Part shown: one piece after another, positions 30,616 to 38,959 of the stretch | Numbering within the stretch: position 1 is the stretch's first letter | Layout: each line of letters begins with the position of its first letter | Origin: Sva-07 sp963747375 | GTDB taxonomy: Bacteria > Actinomycetota > Acidimicrobiia > Acidimicrobiales > Ilumatobacteraceae | Reading direction: 5' to 3' | DNA: 64,000 nt | Assembly (NCBI GenBank): GCA_963747375.1 | Contig: CAVVFL010000030.1 | Location: 39,268 to 103,267 of the forward strand | Program-made: the position numbers and the translations under genes | The notes under the pieces: generated by a model | Database searches by the model: none | What the model saw: only the letters and a program-made list of their open reading frames with translations | Told to the model about the DNA's origin: nothing

Positions 30616-31311
30616 TCAGTCGGCGTAGGCGGTCAGGGCCTCGGCGAGGCTGACGTCGATGACGCCGTGCTCACGCACGACAGCGTCGAGCCATTCGGGC
30701 CGAAAGACGCTGGCCACGGCGATCGGCTCCTCGAGTGTCGAGCCGGCCAGGGCGAGGCGGACGAACAGCGTTGCGTAGTCGGGCGGCCGCAGGTCACGGC
30801 CCAACTCGACCAGTGCGTACGGGTCGGGCGTCGCGGCGCTGGGCGGAAGCGAGAAGAAGCTCTGCGATGTCGGCCCGGTCGGTCCGCCGGCAAGTCCGGG
30901 GCCGTCGACGAGGATCGCACCGTGTACCTGGGCGGCGCGTGCACCGGCGATCTGCAGGGCGATGTAGGCGCCGAGACCACGGCCGACGATGGTGATCGAA
31001 CGGGTCGGATCGTCCTCGGTGAGCGCGGCGAGCGCCGCGTCGGCGTCGCCGAGCAGCAGTTCGGCGGTGTACCCACCACCGTGGGGGACGGTCGACAGAC
31101 CGTGGCCGGTGAAGTCGAGCGCCGTGACGGTTCCTGGCCACGTGTCGGCCCATCGCGGCGCGGTTGCGGGTGACGCCTCGCCGAGACCGTGCAGGATCAG
31201 CAAGGGTCGCCCGCCCGCAGCGGTGGCGTTGCGCAGATGATGCAGCGCGAGGTCGATCTTGCCGTGGCGCAGCATGGTGACCTCGCCTCGAGCGTGCCTG
31301 GGCGCGGTCAC
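30616..31311 (-). CDS. Alpha/beta hydrolase
   Basis: The intact protein of about 231 residues has an alpha/beta-hydrolase core: LLILHGLGEASPATAP (oxyanion loop HGLG), TALDFTGHGLSTVP, and ITIVGRGLGAYIALQIAG, where the nucleophile elbow reads GRGLG instead of GxSxG. Without the elbow Ser a classical hydrolytic role is doubtful. The GTG start at 31311 overlaps the stop of the upstream hydrolase as GTGA, so the two are coupled. The function is unknown. Confidence 0.7.
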   Translation of the reverse strand: MTAPRHARGEVTMLRHGKIDLALHHLRNATAAGGRPLLILHGLGEASPATAPRWADTWPGTVTALDFTGHGLSTVPHGGGYTAELLLGDADAALAALTEDDPTRSITIVGRGLGAYIALQIAGARAAQVHGAILVDGPGLAGGPTGPTSQSFFSLPPSAATPDPYALVELGRDLRPPDYATLFVRLALAGSTLEEPIAVASVFRPEWLDAVVREHGVIDVSLAEALTAYAD

Positions 31312-32250
31312 GAGGGCACCCCGATGAAGTCGAGGACCATCTCGCTGACGAGGTCGGGTTGTTCGATGTGGACGAAGTGTCCGACGCCGTCGAGGATCTC
31401 GCAGCGACCGTCGAGCGGCAGATAGGGCAGCACCTTCTCCGGTGGCGTGCCCCAGCCCATTTCCTCCATCTCCCGACCGAGGACGCCGAGAAACGGCATC
31501 GGGAGACCGGGCAGTCGCATCAGCGTCCACTCGGGACGCCATGGCCCGAACCCACCGAAGCGCATCGACGGGTCGATCTTCCAGCGCCACCCGTCGTCGG
31601 ATTCGAAGCCGCCGACCGTCACGAGCCGTCGCAGCCAGTCGAAGTCGAGCCGGGGGTTCATCCGGCCGCGCCGCTTCGCCAGTTCGTCGATCGTCCCCGG
31701 CTTGCGCTGGGCGGTCGCAGTCGAGCGGCGATGGTCGAGCCATCCCGGCGATTTCGGTGGCCACCATCTTGGTGCGCTCGTGCTCGGCGACGTCGGGAAT
31801 CCGCCGGTTGTACGGGATGCCGTCCATGTTGACGAGATGCGTGAACCGGAAGGGTTGGGCGTCGGCCAACTGTGTCATCAGGGCACCGCCCTTGGAGTGA
31901 CCGATCACGGGCATCGGCCGGCCAGGGCTCACATGGTCGAACACGGCGAGGGCGTCGCGCATGTCGGCATCCCACGAGTACAACTCGGCGTGCTGACTGT
32001 CGCCGTGGCCACGCTGGTCCCAGCTGACGACGCGCCACCCGCCCGCAGCGAGCTTCGGGGCGAACATGTCGAACGTTCGGGCAAAGTCGAATCCGCCGTG
32101 AACCAGCACCAACGGCGCGTCGTCGGCGTCGCCCCATTCGTGCACCGCGATCTGGAGGCCATCCGCGTCGACGTGGTACTCCCTGGTCGGGTGTTCGGCA
32201 CCTGGAACCGGGTGTTCGCCGGAAGGTGCTTCGGAGTGCGTGTTCGTCAC
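31308..32250 (-). CDS. Alpha/beta hydrolase (one frameshift)
   Basis: This is a hydrolase of about 313 residues. The oxyanion region is PLVLVHGGFDFARTF, the strand 4 region is VVSWDQRGHGDSQ, and the nucleophile elbow is VIGHSKGGAL (GHSKG), so the Ser absent from its downstream partner is present here. The C-terminal catalytic His is in GVGHFVHIEQPDLV. One frame change lies near 31,720. It is coupled by a GTGA overlap to the following hydrolase gene. The substrate is unknown. Confidence 0.8.
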
Positions 32251-32314
32251 CTGTGCGAGGGTACGCCGACCGCCGCGTGTCGCAGGCATCGCCGCGCGCG
32301 TAGCATCCCTGCCC

Positions 32315-32677
32315 ATGACGCGATCAGGGCACGCTGCCACCGCTGTGCTGGTTGCCGCGCTCGCCCTCGGCGCGTCGGCCTGTGGCACGACCGACCCGGC
32401 GGCCCAGGAGCGGCTCCCGCCGATCGTCACGACCATCGCCACCACGACGACGACGAGCACGACGGTTCCACCCGGCCAGCGCTTCTACACCGTGAAGCAG
32501 GGCGACACGCTCGGCAAGATCGCCGCCGGCTTCGAGGTCACGGTGCAGTCGATCGTCGATCTCAACAAGCTGGCGAGTCCGGATGCGATCCAGGCAGGTC
32601 AGACGCTGGAGATCCCGTCCGGGGTCGTCGTCATCGACGAACTGCCCGCACCCGCGGCTGCGACCACGGCTCCCTGA
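32315..32677 (+). CDS. LysM-domain lipoprotein
   Basis: The 120-residue protein has a lipoprotein signal (AVLVAALALGASAC, lipobox LxxSAC near residue 23). A Thr-rich linker follows (TTIATTTTTSTTVPPG), and then one LysM domain, FYTVKQGDTLGKIAAGFE through IQAGQTLEIPSG. It is expected to be lipid-anchored on the outer face of the membrane and to bind peptidoglycan. The gene is intact and divergent from the hydrolase pair. Confidence 0.87.
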   Translation: MTRSGHAATAVLVAALALGASACGTTDPAAQERLPPIVTTIATTTTTSTTVPPGQRFYTVKQGDTLGKIAAGFEVTVQSIVDLNKLASPDAIQAGQTLEIPSGVVVIDELPAPAAATTAP

Positions 32678-32746
32678 CCCGCTCAGGGTCGTGACAGGTG
32701 TCCAAGTGCCCTGGTCGGGTTCAGCTCGGTTCGTAGACTCGTTGAC

Positions 32747-33451
32747 ATGAGCTTCTGGCCAACACTCGACCACTGGAGCGTCGCGATCCCACTCGACACG
32801 CCCCATCAGCGGCTCGACGCCCTCGCGGAGAGCGGGTTCGTCGCGCTCCGCGACCTCCCCTACGAGATTCCCGAGACCGAGTTCACCTCGCTCGAGTACA
32901 TGGACTGGAAGTCGGGCGGCGACACGAATTTCGCCCCGCTGGCCTCGGCCGACGGTGAACTCGACTGCCGCGGGTTCTGGGACAAGGGCAAGACCGACAA
33001 GGACGCGTTGTGGACCTCGAACGCCGAGATCGCCCCGACGATCCGCACCTACGTCGACGACGTCGGCGCCAACTTCGGCCGCGTGCGCATCATCAAGCTC
33101 GAGCCTCAGGACCGCGACACGGCCATGCGCTCGATCCATCGTGACGACAACAACCGGTTCAATCCCGACGACGAGGGCTGGGTCGTTCGGTCGTGGATCG
33201 AACTGACCGACAACCCCGACAGCTACATGCTGCTGATGGACAACGGGCCTGACGGCTTGCCCGATCCGTCGACCGAGATGCGTGTGCCGCTGCATCGCGG
33301 CGCGCGGTTCGTCGTCGACACCCAACGCCTCTGGCACGTCGTCGTCCACAACGGTGACGCACCGCGTTACGCGCTGATCACCAGCTTCGAGTCGAGCCCG
33401 GCGCTCGACTCGTGGATCCAGCGCGAGCAGCGGCAGTCCGCCACCGTCTGA
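32747..33451 (+). CDS. Uncharacterised protein, possible 2-oxoglutarate/Fe(II)-type oxygenase fold
   Basis: I do not recognise a named family. The intact 234-residue protein has a segment RSIHRDDNNRFNPDDEGW (HxD-like), followed about 65 residues later by DTQRLWHVVVHNGDAPRYAL. There His and a downstream Arg fit the distal ligand and 2-oxoglutarate-binding Arg of cupin-fold dioxygenases such as aspartyl/asparaginyl hydroxylases. The assignment is by motif spacing only. No partner gene suggests a substrate. Confidence 0.45.
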   Translation: MSFWPTLDHWSVAIPLDTPHQRLDALAESGFVALRDLPYEIPETEFTSLEYMDWKSGGDTNFAPLASADGELDCRGFWDKGKTDKDALWTSNAEIAPTIRTYVDDVGANFGRVRIIKLEPQDRDTAMRSIHRDDNNRFNPDDEGWVVRSWIELTDNPDSYMLLMDNGPDGLPDPSTEMRVPLHRGARFVVDTQRLWHVVVHNGDAPRYALITSFESSPALDSWIQREQRQSATV

Positions 33452-33485
33452 CCGTCACGACGTGACAGGTCAGGGGTGATGGGTG

Positions 33486-35726
33486 TTACTGCTTGCCCAT
33501 CTCCGAGCGGTGTTCGATCGCCGGGTCGGGGGTCGGTGACTCGTCGCGCAACACGACGTCCACCCGCTGCAGCGTGCCGGTGAACCGGAACGGTGACTCG
33601 TAGGTGGTGCCGACCGGAGCACCGTTGTCGCACCCGACGTTCAAACCGCTGAACGGCATCCAGCCGCGCAACATGCGGGGGATGTCGACACTGCCGACCA
33701 CGTGACCGTCGACGGCCAGCCGACCATGAGCGCTGATGCGGTCGACCTTGTCGAGCGTCCACGTGATCGTGTGGTCGCCCGGCGTCAACGCCGCGGTGCC
33801 GCGTACCTCGTGGCGCTCGAGCGGGAAGTGGTAGTGGAAGCAGGCAACCCCGTCCTGGACGAACATCGCATAGCCGCCCCAACGGTCGCCGTCGGCGACG
33901 AGCACCCCCTCGCACCCGGCATCGGGCACGGTGACGTGTGCGGTGATCGTGTGGCTCGTGTTGCGCAGCAGCGGTGCGGCATCGGAGGGCACCCGTTCGA
34001 GCCCGGGCCACAGCGTCCAGTCCCGGCGCACGGGACGCTTCGGACGCGTGCCGCCGCCGGCGCGCTCGTCGACCGGCAACACCTTGTTGGCAGCGGCCTC
34101 CTCCCACCACCGTGCGACGAGTTCGCGGAGGATCTCCGGCTCGGCATCCGAAAGGTCGTGGTTCTCGGCGAAGTCCTCGTCGAGGTGGTACAGCTCCCAC
34201 GTGTCGTCGTCCAGCAGGGTCCGCGGGTCGTGCACGGTGACGGCCTTCCATCCGCCGGCGACGATGCCGCGGTGGCCCAGCATCTCGAAGTACTGCACCG
34301 GCTTGCGCGTGGGAGCGTCCGGCTCGGCGAACGTGTAGGTCATCGGCGTGCCGTGCAACGGCATCTGCTCCACACCGTTCACCGTCGTGGGCAGCGTCGT
34401 TCGGAGCACGTCGAGCACCGTCGGCGTCAGGTCGCTGACGTGATGGAACTGGTGCCGGATCGTGCCGGCCGCATCATCGGGCAGACCGTCGGGCCAGTGG
34501 ATGATCAGCGGGTCGCGCACACCGCCGCCGTGGGTGTTCTGCTTGTAGAACTTGCACGGCGTGTTGCCCGCCATGGCCCACCCGAGCGGGTAGTTGTTGA
34601 ACCACTGGGTCTCGCCGATCTCGTCGACCAGGTCGATCGATTGTTCGAGTGTCATCGGCGCCCGCTCGAAGTAGCGGCCCTGATGCAGGGTGCCCGCCTG
34701 GCTGCCTTCCTGGGACGCGCCGTTGTCGCTCATCACCACGAAGATCGTGTTGGTCAGGGCACCGATCTGCTCCAACGTGTCGATCAGACGCCCGATCTCG
34801 CGATCGGTGTGGGTGACCATGGCCGCGAACGCGGCTTGAAAGCGGACGAAGAGGCGCTGTTCTCCCTCCGACAACTCGTCCCAGACGGGCACGCCCGGGT
34901 TGCGCGGCGGCAGTTCGGTCGATTCCGGCACCAGTCCCATCGCCTTCTGCCGGGCGAGGCGTTCGATGCGTGTCGCATCCCACCCCTTCTCGAAGACGGG
35001 CACGTAGGCGTCGATCATGTCCTTGGGGACGTGATGCGGTGAGTGGCCGGCACCGAAGGCGAGGTACAGGAAGAACGGCTTCTCGGGGGCGACCGACTGC
35101 TGGTCGGACACCATGCGGATCGCCCGGTCGGTGATGTCGGTGGTGAGGTGGTAGTCGGGAGTGTCGGGCGCCTCGACGTGGTGGTTGTCCTCGGTGAGGA
35201 ACGGCTCCCAGTGGTTCATGGCGCCGTCCATGAACCCGTAGAACCGGTCGAACCCTCGCTGGGTCGGCCACTGGTAGAACGGTCCGGACGGGCCGGTGTG
35301 GTGCATCGGCGTGAGATGCCACTTGCCGGCCGCGAAGCTGTTCCAGCCGGCTTCGCGCAGGATCTCGGGCAGCAGTGCGGCCGACCGGGTGATCGAGCCC
35401 CGGTAGCCGTCGAATCCGAGGTCGTAGTTGGCGAGCGACCCCATGCCGACGGCATGGTGGTTGCGACCGGTGAGCAGCGCGGCACGAGTCGGCGAGCAGA
35501 GTGCTGTCGTGTGGAAGTTGGTGTACCGCAGACCACCGGCTGCGAGGCGATCGATGTTCGGGGTCTCGATCTCGGAGCCGTAGCAACCGAAGTCGGAGAA
35601 GCCGACGTCGTCGAAGACGCAGTACACGACGTTGGGTGTGCCGGGCGGCGGCGTCGGTTCGGTCGGCCAGAAGGGATCGGACTCGACCATGGTGTGGCCG
35701 ATTCGCGGCGTGAAATCTTCGGTCAT
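33486..35726 (-). CDS. Arylsulfatase-type sulfatase
   Basis: The intact 746-residue protein is a type I sulfatase. The metal-binding start reads NVVYCVFDDVGFSDFGCYGS (Asp39, Asp40). The formylglycine motif is CSPTR, with Cys77 as the residue converted to formylglycine, followed by AALLTGR. Later active-site parts are GKWHL, FVVMSDNGASQEG and KFYKQNTHGGGVRDPLI. The last 170 residues form a beta-rich domain of the kind attached to this subfamily. No export signal is evident, so a cytoplasmic location is likely. A palindrome matching the TetR/P450 spacer site lies 46-63 bases upstream of its start, linking it to that regulator (inference). Confidence 0.9.
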   Translation of the reverse strand: MTEDFTPRIGHTMVESDPFWPTEPTPPPGTPNVVYCVFDDVGFSDFGCYGSEIETPNIDRLAAGGLRYTNFHTTALCSPTRAALLTGRNHHAVGMGSLANYDLGFDGYRGSITRSAALLPEILREAGWNSFAAGKWHLTPMHHTGPSGPFYQWPTQRGFDRFYGFMDGAMNHWEPFLTEDNHHVEAPDTPDYHLTTDITDRAIRMVSDQQSVAPEKPFFLYLAFGAGHSPHHVPKDMIDAYVPVFEKGWDATRIERLARQKAMGLVPESTELPPRNPGVPVWDELSEGEQRLFVRFQAAFAAMVTHTDREIGRLIDTLEQIGALTNTIFVVMSDNGASQEGSQAGTLHQGRYFERAPMTLEQSIDLVDEIGETQWFNNYPLGWAMAGNTPCKFYKQNTHGGGVRDPLIIHWPDGLPDDAAGTIRHQFHHVSDLTPTVLDVLRTTLPTTVNGVEQMPLHGTPMTYTFAEPDAPTRKPVQYFEMLGHRGIVAGGWKAVTVHDPRTLLDDDTWELYHLDEDFAENHDLSDAEPEILRELVARWWEEAAANKVLPVDERAGGGTRPKRPVRRDWTLWPGLERVPSDAAPLLRNTSHTITAHVTVPDAGCEGVLVADGDRWGGYAMFVQDGVACFHYHFPLERHEVRGTAALTPGDHTITWTLDKVDRISAHGRLAVDGHVVGSVDIPRMLRGWMPFSGLNVGCDNGAPVGTTYESPFRFTGTLQRVDVVLRDESPTPDPAIEHRSEMGKQ

Positions 35727-35771
35727 CGGTTCCCCCTGGAGATCGGTGTTCGGTCGTGACAGGCGTCAGAT

Positions 35772-35789
35772 GTTAGCCGACTGGATAAC
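35772..35789. promoter_or_regulatory. Candidate TetR operator GTTAGCC-GACT-GGATAAC
   Basis: The inverted repeat has 7-base arms with one mismatch, positioned between the TetR and sulfatase genes, just upstream of the sulfatase start. Its half-site TTAGCC matches the palindrome at 36436-36449. Confidence 0.5.
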
Positions 35790-35806
35790 AGGACGCCAGG
35801 CGTCGG

Positions 35807-36430
35807 TCAATTGGCCTCTGCCTGCGGGTGCAGTGCGAGGGCGTCGTAGATCGCGGCGAGGGCTGATTCGACGGCTGGGCGTTCCCGGTGGCCGACTGCG
35901 GTTGCATCGAGGAGAGCGGCGCCGAACACGCTGTAGCAGAGCTGGATCGACACCATGGCGATGACTCTGGCCTTGGCCTCGCTCTCGCCGGCGTGCTCGT
36001 CGCCGGCCGCGAGTCGCTGCGACACCACGTCGACGAGCGCCTCGCCGAGCGGAAACTCACCGACGGAGGAGACGGTGTCGGGGTAGTCGATGTGTGACCG
36101 AGCCAATGCCTGTAGGTACGGGTGCGGGTTCTCGGTGAGCAGGTGCATCGACGCCACGTCGCCGTGCGTGCGGATGAACTCGTCGCGCAGCGCGACGAGA
36201 CCTGCGTGGAGCACAGCGTCCTTCCCGCCGAAGTAGTGATGGATCAGCCCGTAGTTGACGCCCGCTTCGGCCGCGAGATCTCGTCCGCTGATGGTGCTCG
36301 GTGCCTGGTCGGGCAGCAGGCGGGTCGCGGCGTCGACGAGGGCCGCTCGCGCCCGGTTGGCGCGCCGCTGTGTTGATGGTGTGGAGTTGGCCGTGCTCGA
36401 GGAGGGGCCGACCGAGGCGGGCTGTTGCAT
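35807..36430 (-). CDS. TetR-family transcriptional regulator
   Basis: The 207-residue protein has an N-terminal low-complexity stretch of about 25 residues. A TetR helix-turn-helix follows: ISGRDLAAEAGVNYGLIHHY, then FGGKDAVLHAGL. The C-terminal part is helical, as expected for the ligand domain. It is divergent from the P450 gene across a 51-base spacer carrying a perfect palindrome, and is followed on the same strand by the sulfatase. Autoregulation and control of both neighbours is the likely arrangement. Confidence 0.87.
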   Translation of the reverse strand: MQQPASVGPSSSTANSTPSTQRRANRARAALVDAATRLLPDQAPSTISGRDLAAEAGVNYGLIHHYFGGKDAVLHAGLVALRDEFIRTHGDVASMHLLTENPHPYLQALARSHIDYPDTVSSVGEFPLGEALVDVVSQRLAAGDEHAGESEAKARVIAMVSIQLCYSVFGAALLDATAVGHRERPAVESALAAIYDALALHPQAEAN

Positions 36431-36435
36431 TCGAC

Positions 36436-36449
36436 TAGCCTAACGGCTA
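36436..36449. promoter_or_regulatory. Candidate TetR operator TAGCC-TAAC-GGCTA
   Basis: A perfect 5-base-arm palindrome lies between the divergent TetR and P450 starts. On the other strand it reads TTAGCCGTTAGGCTA, matching the site before the sulfatase gene. Confidence 0.55.
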
Positions 36450-36481
36450 ACTTCGGTCACCGAGTGAAGGAGAGCACCGAG

Positions 36482-37669
36482 ATGAGCGATGCAGCCATCG
36501 ACTGGACGAGCGACTACGACGTGTTCGATCCGGCATTCGTCGCGCAGCCGTACCCCGTGTGGGCCGATCTGCGCGAACGATGCCCCGTTGCGCACACCGG
36601 GCGTTTCGGCGGCTCGTGGATGCCCACCCGTTATGCCGACGTGACCGCCGTCGCGCGCGACGTCGAGCACTTCAGCTCCCGCGACATCAGCGTGGTGCCG
36701 GCGTCACCCGGCGACAATCTGCTTCCCGCGGGTACTCCGCCGATCACGGCCGATCCTCCCGAACACACCTGGACTCGGCGCTTGCTGCTGCCCTGGTTCT
36801 CGCCGACCCGGGTCGACGAGTACGAGGTGTACACGCGTGCACTGTGCCGGCAGTTGGTCGATGGGCTGATCGCCGATGGCCGCGCCGACGCTGCCGCCGA
36901 CTACGCCCAACAGATTCCGGTGCGTGTGATCGGGCTCGTGCTCGGCGTGCCCGACTCGATGTCCGACGTCTTCACCGGATGGGTGCGCGATGTCCTCGAG
37001 TTCGCTCACGATGCCGAGCGTCGAGATCGCGCTCGCGGCGAGGTGGTCGGATACTTCCTCGGGGAACTCGAGGCGCGCCGCGGGGGCGATGGCACCGATC
37101 TGATCTCGTCGTTGTTGCGCACCGAGGTCGACGGTGTTCAGGTCTCGGATGCGCACGTGCTGGGAACGGTGGCACTGACCCTCGTGGCCGGTGCCGACAC
37201 GACCTGGTCGGGGATCGGGTCGGCGTTGTGGCATCTCGCCACCCATGCCGACGACCGCCGTCGCCTCGTCGCCCAGCCGGAGCTGATCCCCACGGCGGTG
37301 GAAGAGTTCCTCCGCGCGTATTCACCGGTCACGATGGCGCGAATCGTCAACTCCGATGTCGAGTTCCAGGGATGTCCGATGCATGCGGGCGACCGGGTGC
37401 TGCTGAGCTTCGGCGCCGCCAATCGTGATCCTGAGGCCTTCCCGGATGCCGACCAGGTCATCATCGATCGCGAGCTCAACCGCCATGTCGCCTTCGGCGC
37501 CGGAATCCACCGGTGCGCCGGATCCAACCTGGCGCGCATGGAGATGCGCGTGGCCGTCGAGGAATGGCTCGCCCGGATCCCCGAGTTCGAGCTCGACCCG
37601 GCCGGCGAAGTGACATGGGCGGGCGGCCAGGTCCGCGGCCCCCGTCAACTCCCCGTCCTCTTCCCCTGA
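36482..37669 (+). CDS. Cytochrome P450
   Basis: The intact 395-residue soluble bacterial P450 has the I-helix oxygen motif AGADTTWSG near residue 240, an ExxR-type helix around EEFLRAYSPV, and the heme-Cys loop FGAGIHRCAGSNLAR with Cys345 as axial ligand. An N-terminal segment DVFDPAFVAQPYPVWADLRE and the TADPPEHTWTRRLLLPWFSP region are typical of CYP families of Actinobacteria. It needs a ferredoxin and reductase, which are not seen nearby. Its ATG at 36482 has GGAG upstream. It is probably controlled by the divergent TetR. Confidence 0.93.
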   Translation: MSDAAIDWTSDYDVFDPAFVAQPYPVWADLRERCPVAHTGRFGGSWMPTRYADVTAVARDVEHFSSRDISVVPASPGDNLLPAGTPPITADPPEHTWTRRLLLPWFSPTRVDEYEVYTRALCRQLVDGLIADGRADAAADYAQQIPVRVIGLVLGVPDSMSDVFTGWVRDVLEFAHDAERRDRARGEVVGYFLGELEARRGGDGTDLISSLLRTEVDGVQVSDAHVLGTVALTLVAGADTTWSGIGSALWHLATHADDRRRLVAQPELIPTAVEEFLRAYSPVTMARIVNSDVEFQGCPMHAGDRVLLSFGAANRDPEAFPDADQVIIDRELNRHVAFGAGIHRCAGSNLARMEMRVAVEEWLARIPEFELDPAGEVTWAGGQVRGPRQLPVLFP

Positions 37670-37689
37670 CCCACCCGTCGCCCCGCTGC

Positions 37690-37810
37690 ATCTCTCGGTT
37701 TGTGTGAGCGACAACGTCGAGATTCGACCTCGCCGCTCACACAGATCACCATCTCTCGGTTTGTGTGAGCGACAACGTCGAGACTCGACCTCGCCGCTCA
37801 CATAAATCGC
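37690..37810. repeat. Tandem pair of 61-base hairpin repeats (TTTGTGTGAGCGACA core)
   Basis: Two nearly identical units (37690-37750 and 37751-37810) each start ATCTCTCGGTTTGTGTGAGC and end with CGCTCACA, so each folds into a hairpin. Related single units lie at 38827-38935 on the other side of the next gene. Confidence 0.8.
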
Positions 37811-37890
37811 TGCAGGCCGGTGAGCGGTGACCGGGTTCTCGCTCCGGATGTCGACGTAACTCTGTGACACCGGCTGGTCAGGCTCGCACC

Positions 37891-38811
37891 ATGACCAACA
37901 CCTACCGCCGACTCATGGCGGTCGCGACTGGTCAGCTGGGCCTGCTGTCACGGCGGCAGGCGAACGGCGTTGGCGTGTCCAACGCACAGCTTCGGAGCCG
38001 AGTCTCGAGCGGTTCCCTCCTCCAAGTCGGCGTCGACACCTATCGGTTGCCAGGTGCTCCCACGGGTGCACTCGCCGAACTCCACGCCCTGATGCTCGAC
38101 ATCGGCGGCGAGGTGTGGGCGAGCGGCCCCACCGCTGCTGCGCTTCATGGGTTCGACGGCTACCGCCTCCGGCCTCCGTTCGATGTGACGATCCTGCGGG
38201 ATCGGAACATCCGTCGCATCGGTCACCGAATCCACAGCACCCGGTCGCTCGATCTCATCGATCGGGCAGTCGTCGATGGAATCGCATGTACCAGCGGAGC
38301 AAGGACCCTCATTGAGCTTGCCCGGACAGAGGACGTCGAACACCTGACGATCGCGTTCGACTCAGGATTACGTGATGGCAGGTTCAACGAATCGTTGGTG
38401 CATCGGCGGATCGTCGCCCTTCGCTCGAGTGGCCGCTTCGGAGTCCCGCGGCTCCTCGACGCGATCGAGGGTGTCGATGCGATCCATGGCGGGCACAGCT
38501 TCCTCGAGCGCGAGTACCTTCGGCTCATCGCCGATGCTGGCCTGCCACGCCCGACACCACAGTCAGTGCTGACCCGCGCCGGCGATCATCTGGTTCGGGT
38601 CGATTTCCGGTTCGATGGCACACCCGTCGTGGTCGAGGTGCTCGGATATCACTTTCATCACACGAAGGAACAACTCCGACGCGACACCGAACGGATGAAC
38701 GCGCTGCTGGCAGATGGCTTCCAGCCGTATCAGTTCACCTACGACCACGTCGTCTCGGACCCGGATGACGTTCTCGCGGTCACGCGACGAGCGCTCGCTC
38801 CGTACCGCTGA
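37891..38811 (+). CDS. AbiEi-like wHTH plus DUF559/Vsr-like endonuclease-fold protein
   Basis: The intact 306-residue protein has two parts. The N-terminus (about residues 10-60) reads GLLSRRQANGVGVSNAQLRS, a winged-helix of the type found in AbiEi antitoxin-like proteins. The C-terminus reads HLVRVDFRFDGTPVVVEVLG and then YHFHHTKEQLRRD, RMNALLADGFQPYQFTYDHV. The latter matches DUF559/Vsr-like PD-(D/E)xK nuclease folds, with Asp and Glu-x-x-Gly in place. Such proteins are frequent in Actinobacteria, often as solitary accessory genes. Hairpin repeats flank it on both sides. The function is unknown. Confidence 0.72.
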   Translation: MTNTYRRLMAVATGQLGLLSRRQANGVGVSNAQLRSRVSSGSLLQVGVDTYRLPGAPTGALAELHALMLDIGGEVWASGPTAAALHGFDGYRLRPPFDVTILRDRNIRRIGHRIHSTRSLDLIDRAVVDGIACTSGARTLIELARTEDVEHLTIAFDSGLRDGRFNESLVHRRIVALRSSGRFGVPRLLDAIEGVDAIHGGHSFLEREYLRLIADAGLPRPTPQSVLTRAGDHLVRVDFRFDGTPVVVEVLGYHFHHTKEQLRRDTERMNALLADGFQPYQFTYDHVVSDPDDVLAVTRRALAPYR

Positions 38812-38826
38812 GGTCGCGGCTCGCTG

Positions 38827-38935
38827 TTTGTGTGAGCGACAGTGTCGACAGCATGGATTGTCGCTCACACAGACTCGAGGCGAACGGTTTGTGTGAGCGC
38901 GGAGATCGAGAGTCGCGATGATCGCTCACACAAAC
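38827..38935. repeat. Two further GTGTGAGCG hairpin units
   Basis: Unit C (38827-38873) and unit D (38887-38935) share the TTTGTGTGAGCG/CGCTCACAC arms with the tandem pair upstream of the endonuclease-like gene. Unit D has 13-base perfect arms. The loops are unrelated in sequence. Confidence 0.8.
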
Positions 38936-38959
38936 GCAGAGATCGCTCGGAGGTGCCGG

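Noticed and set aside
37690..37810. CRISPR array
   Set aside because: Only two 61-base tandem units with internal symmetry and no unique spacers between short repeats; no cas genes nearby.
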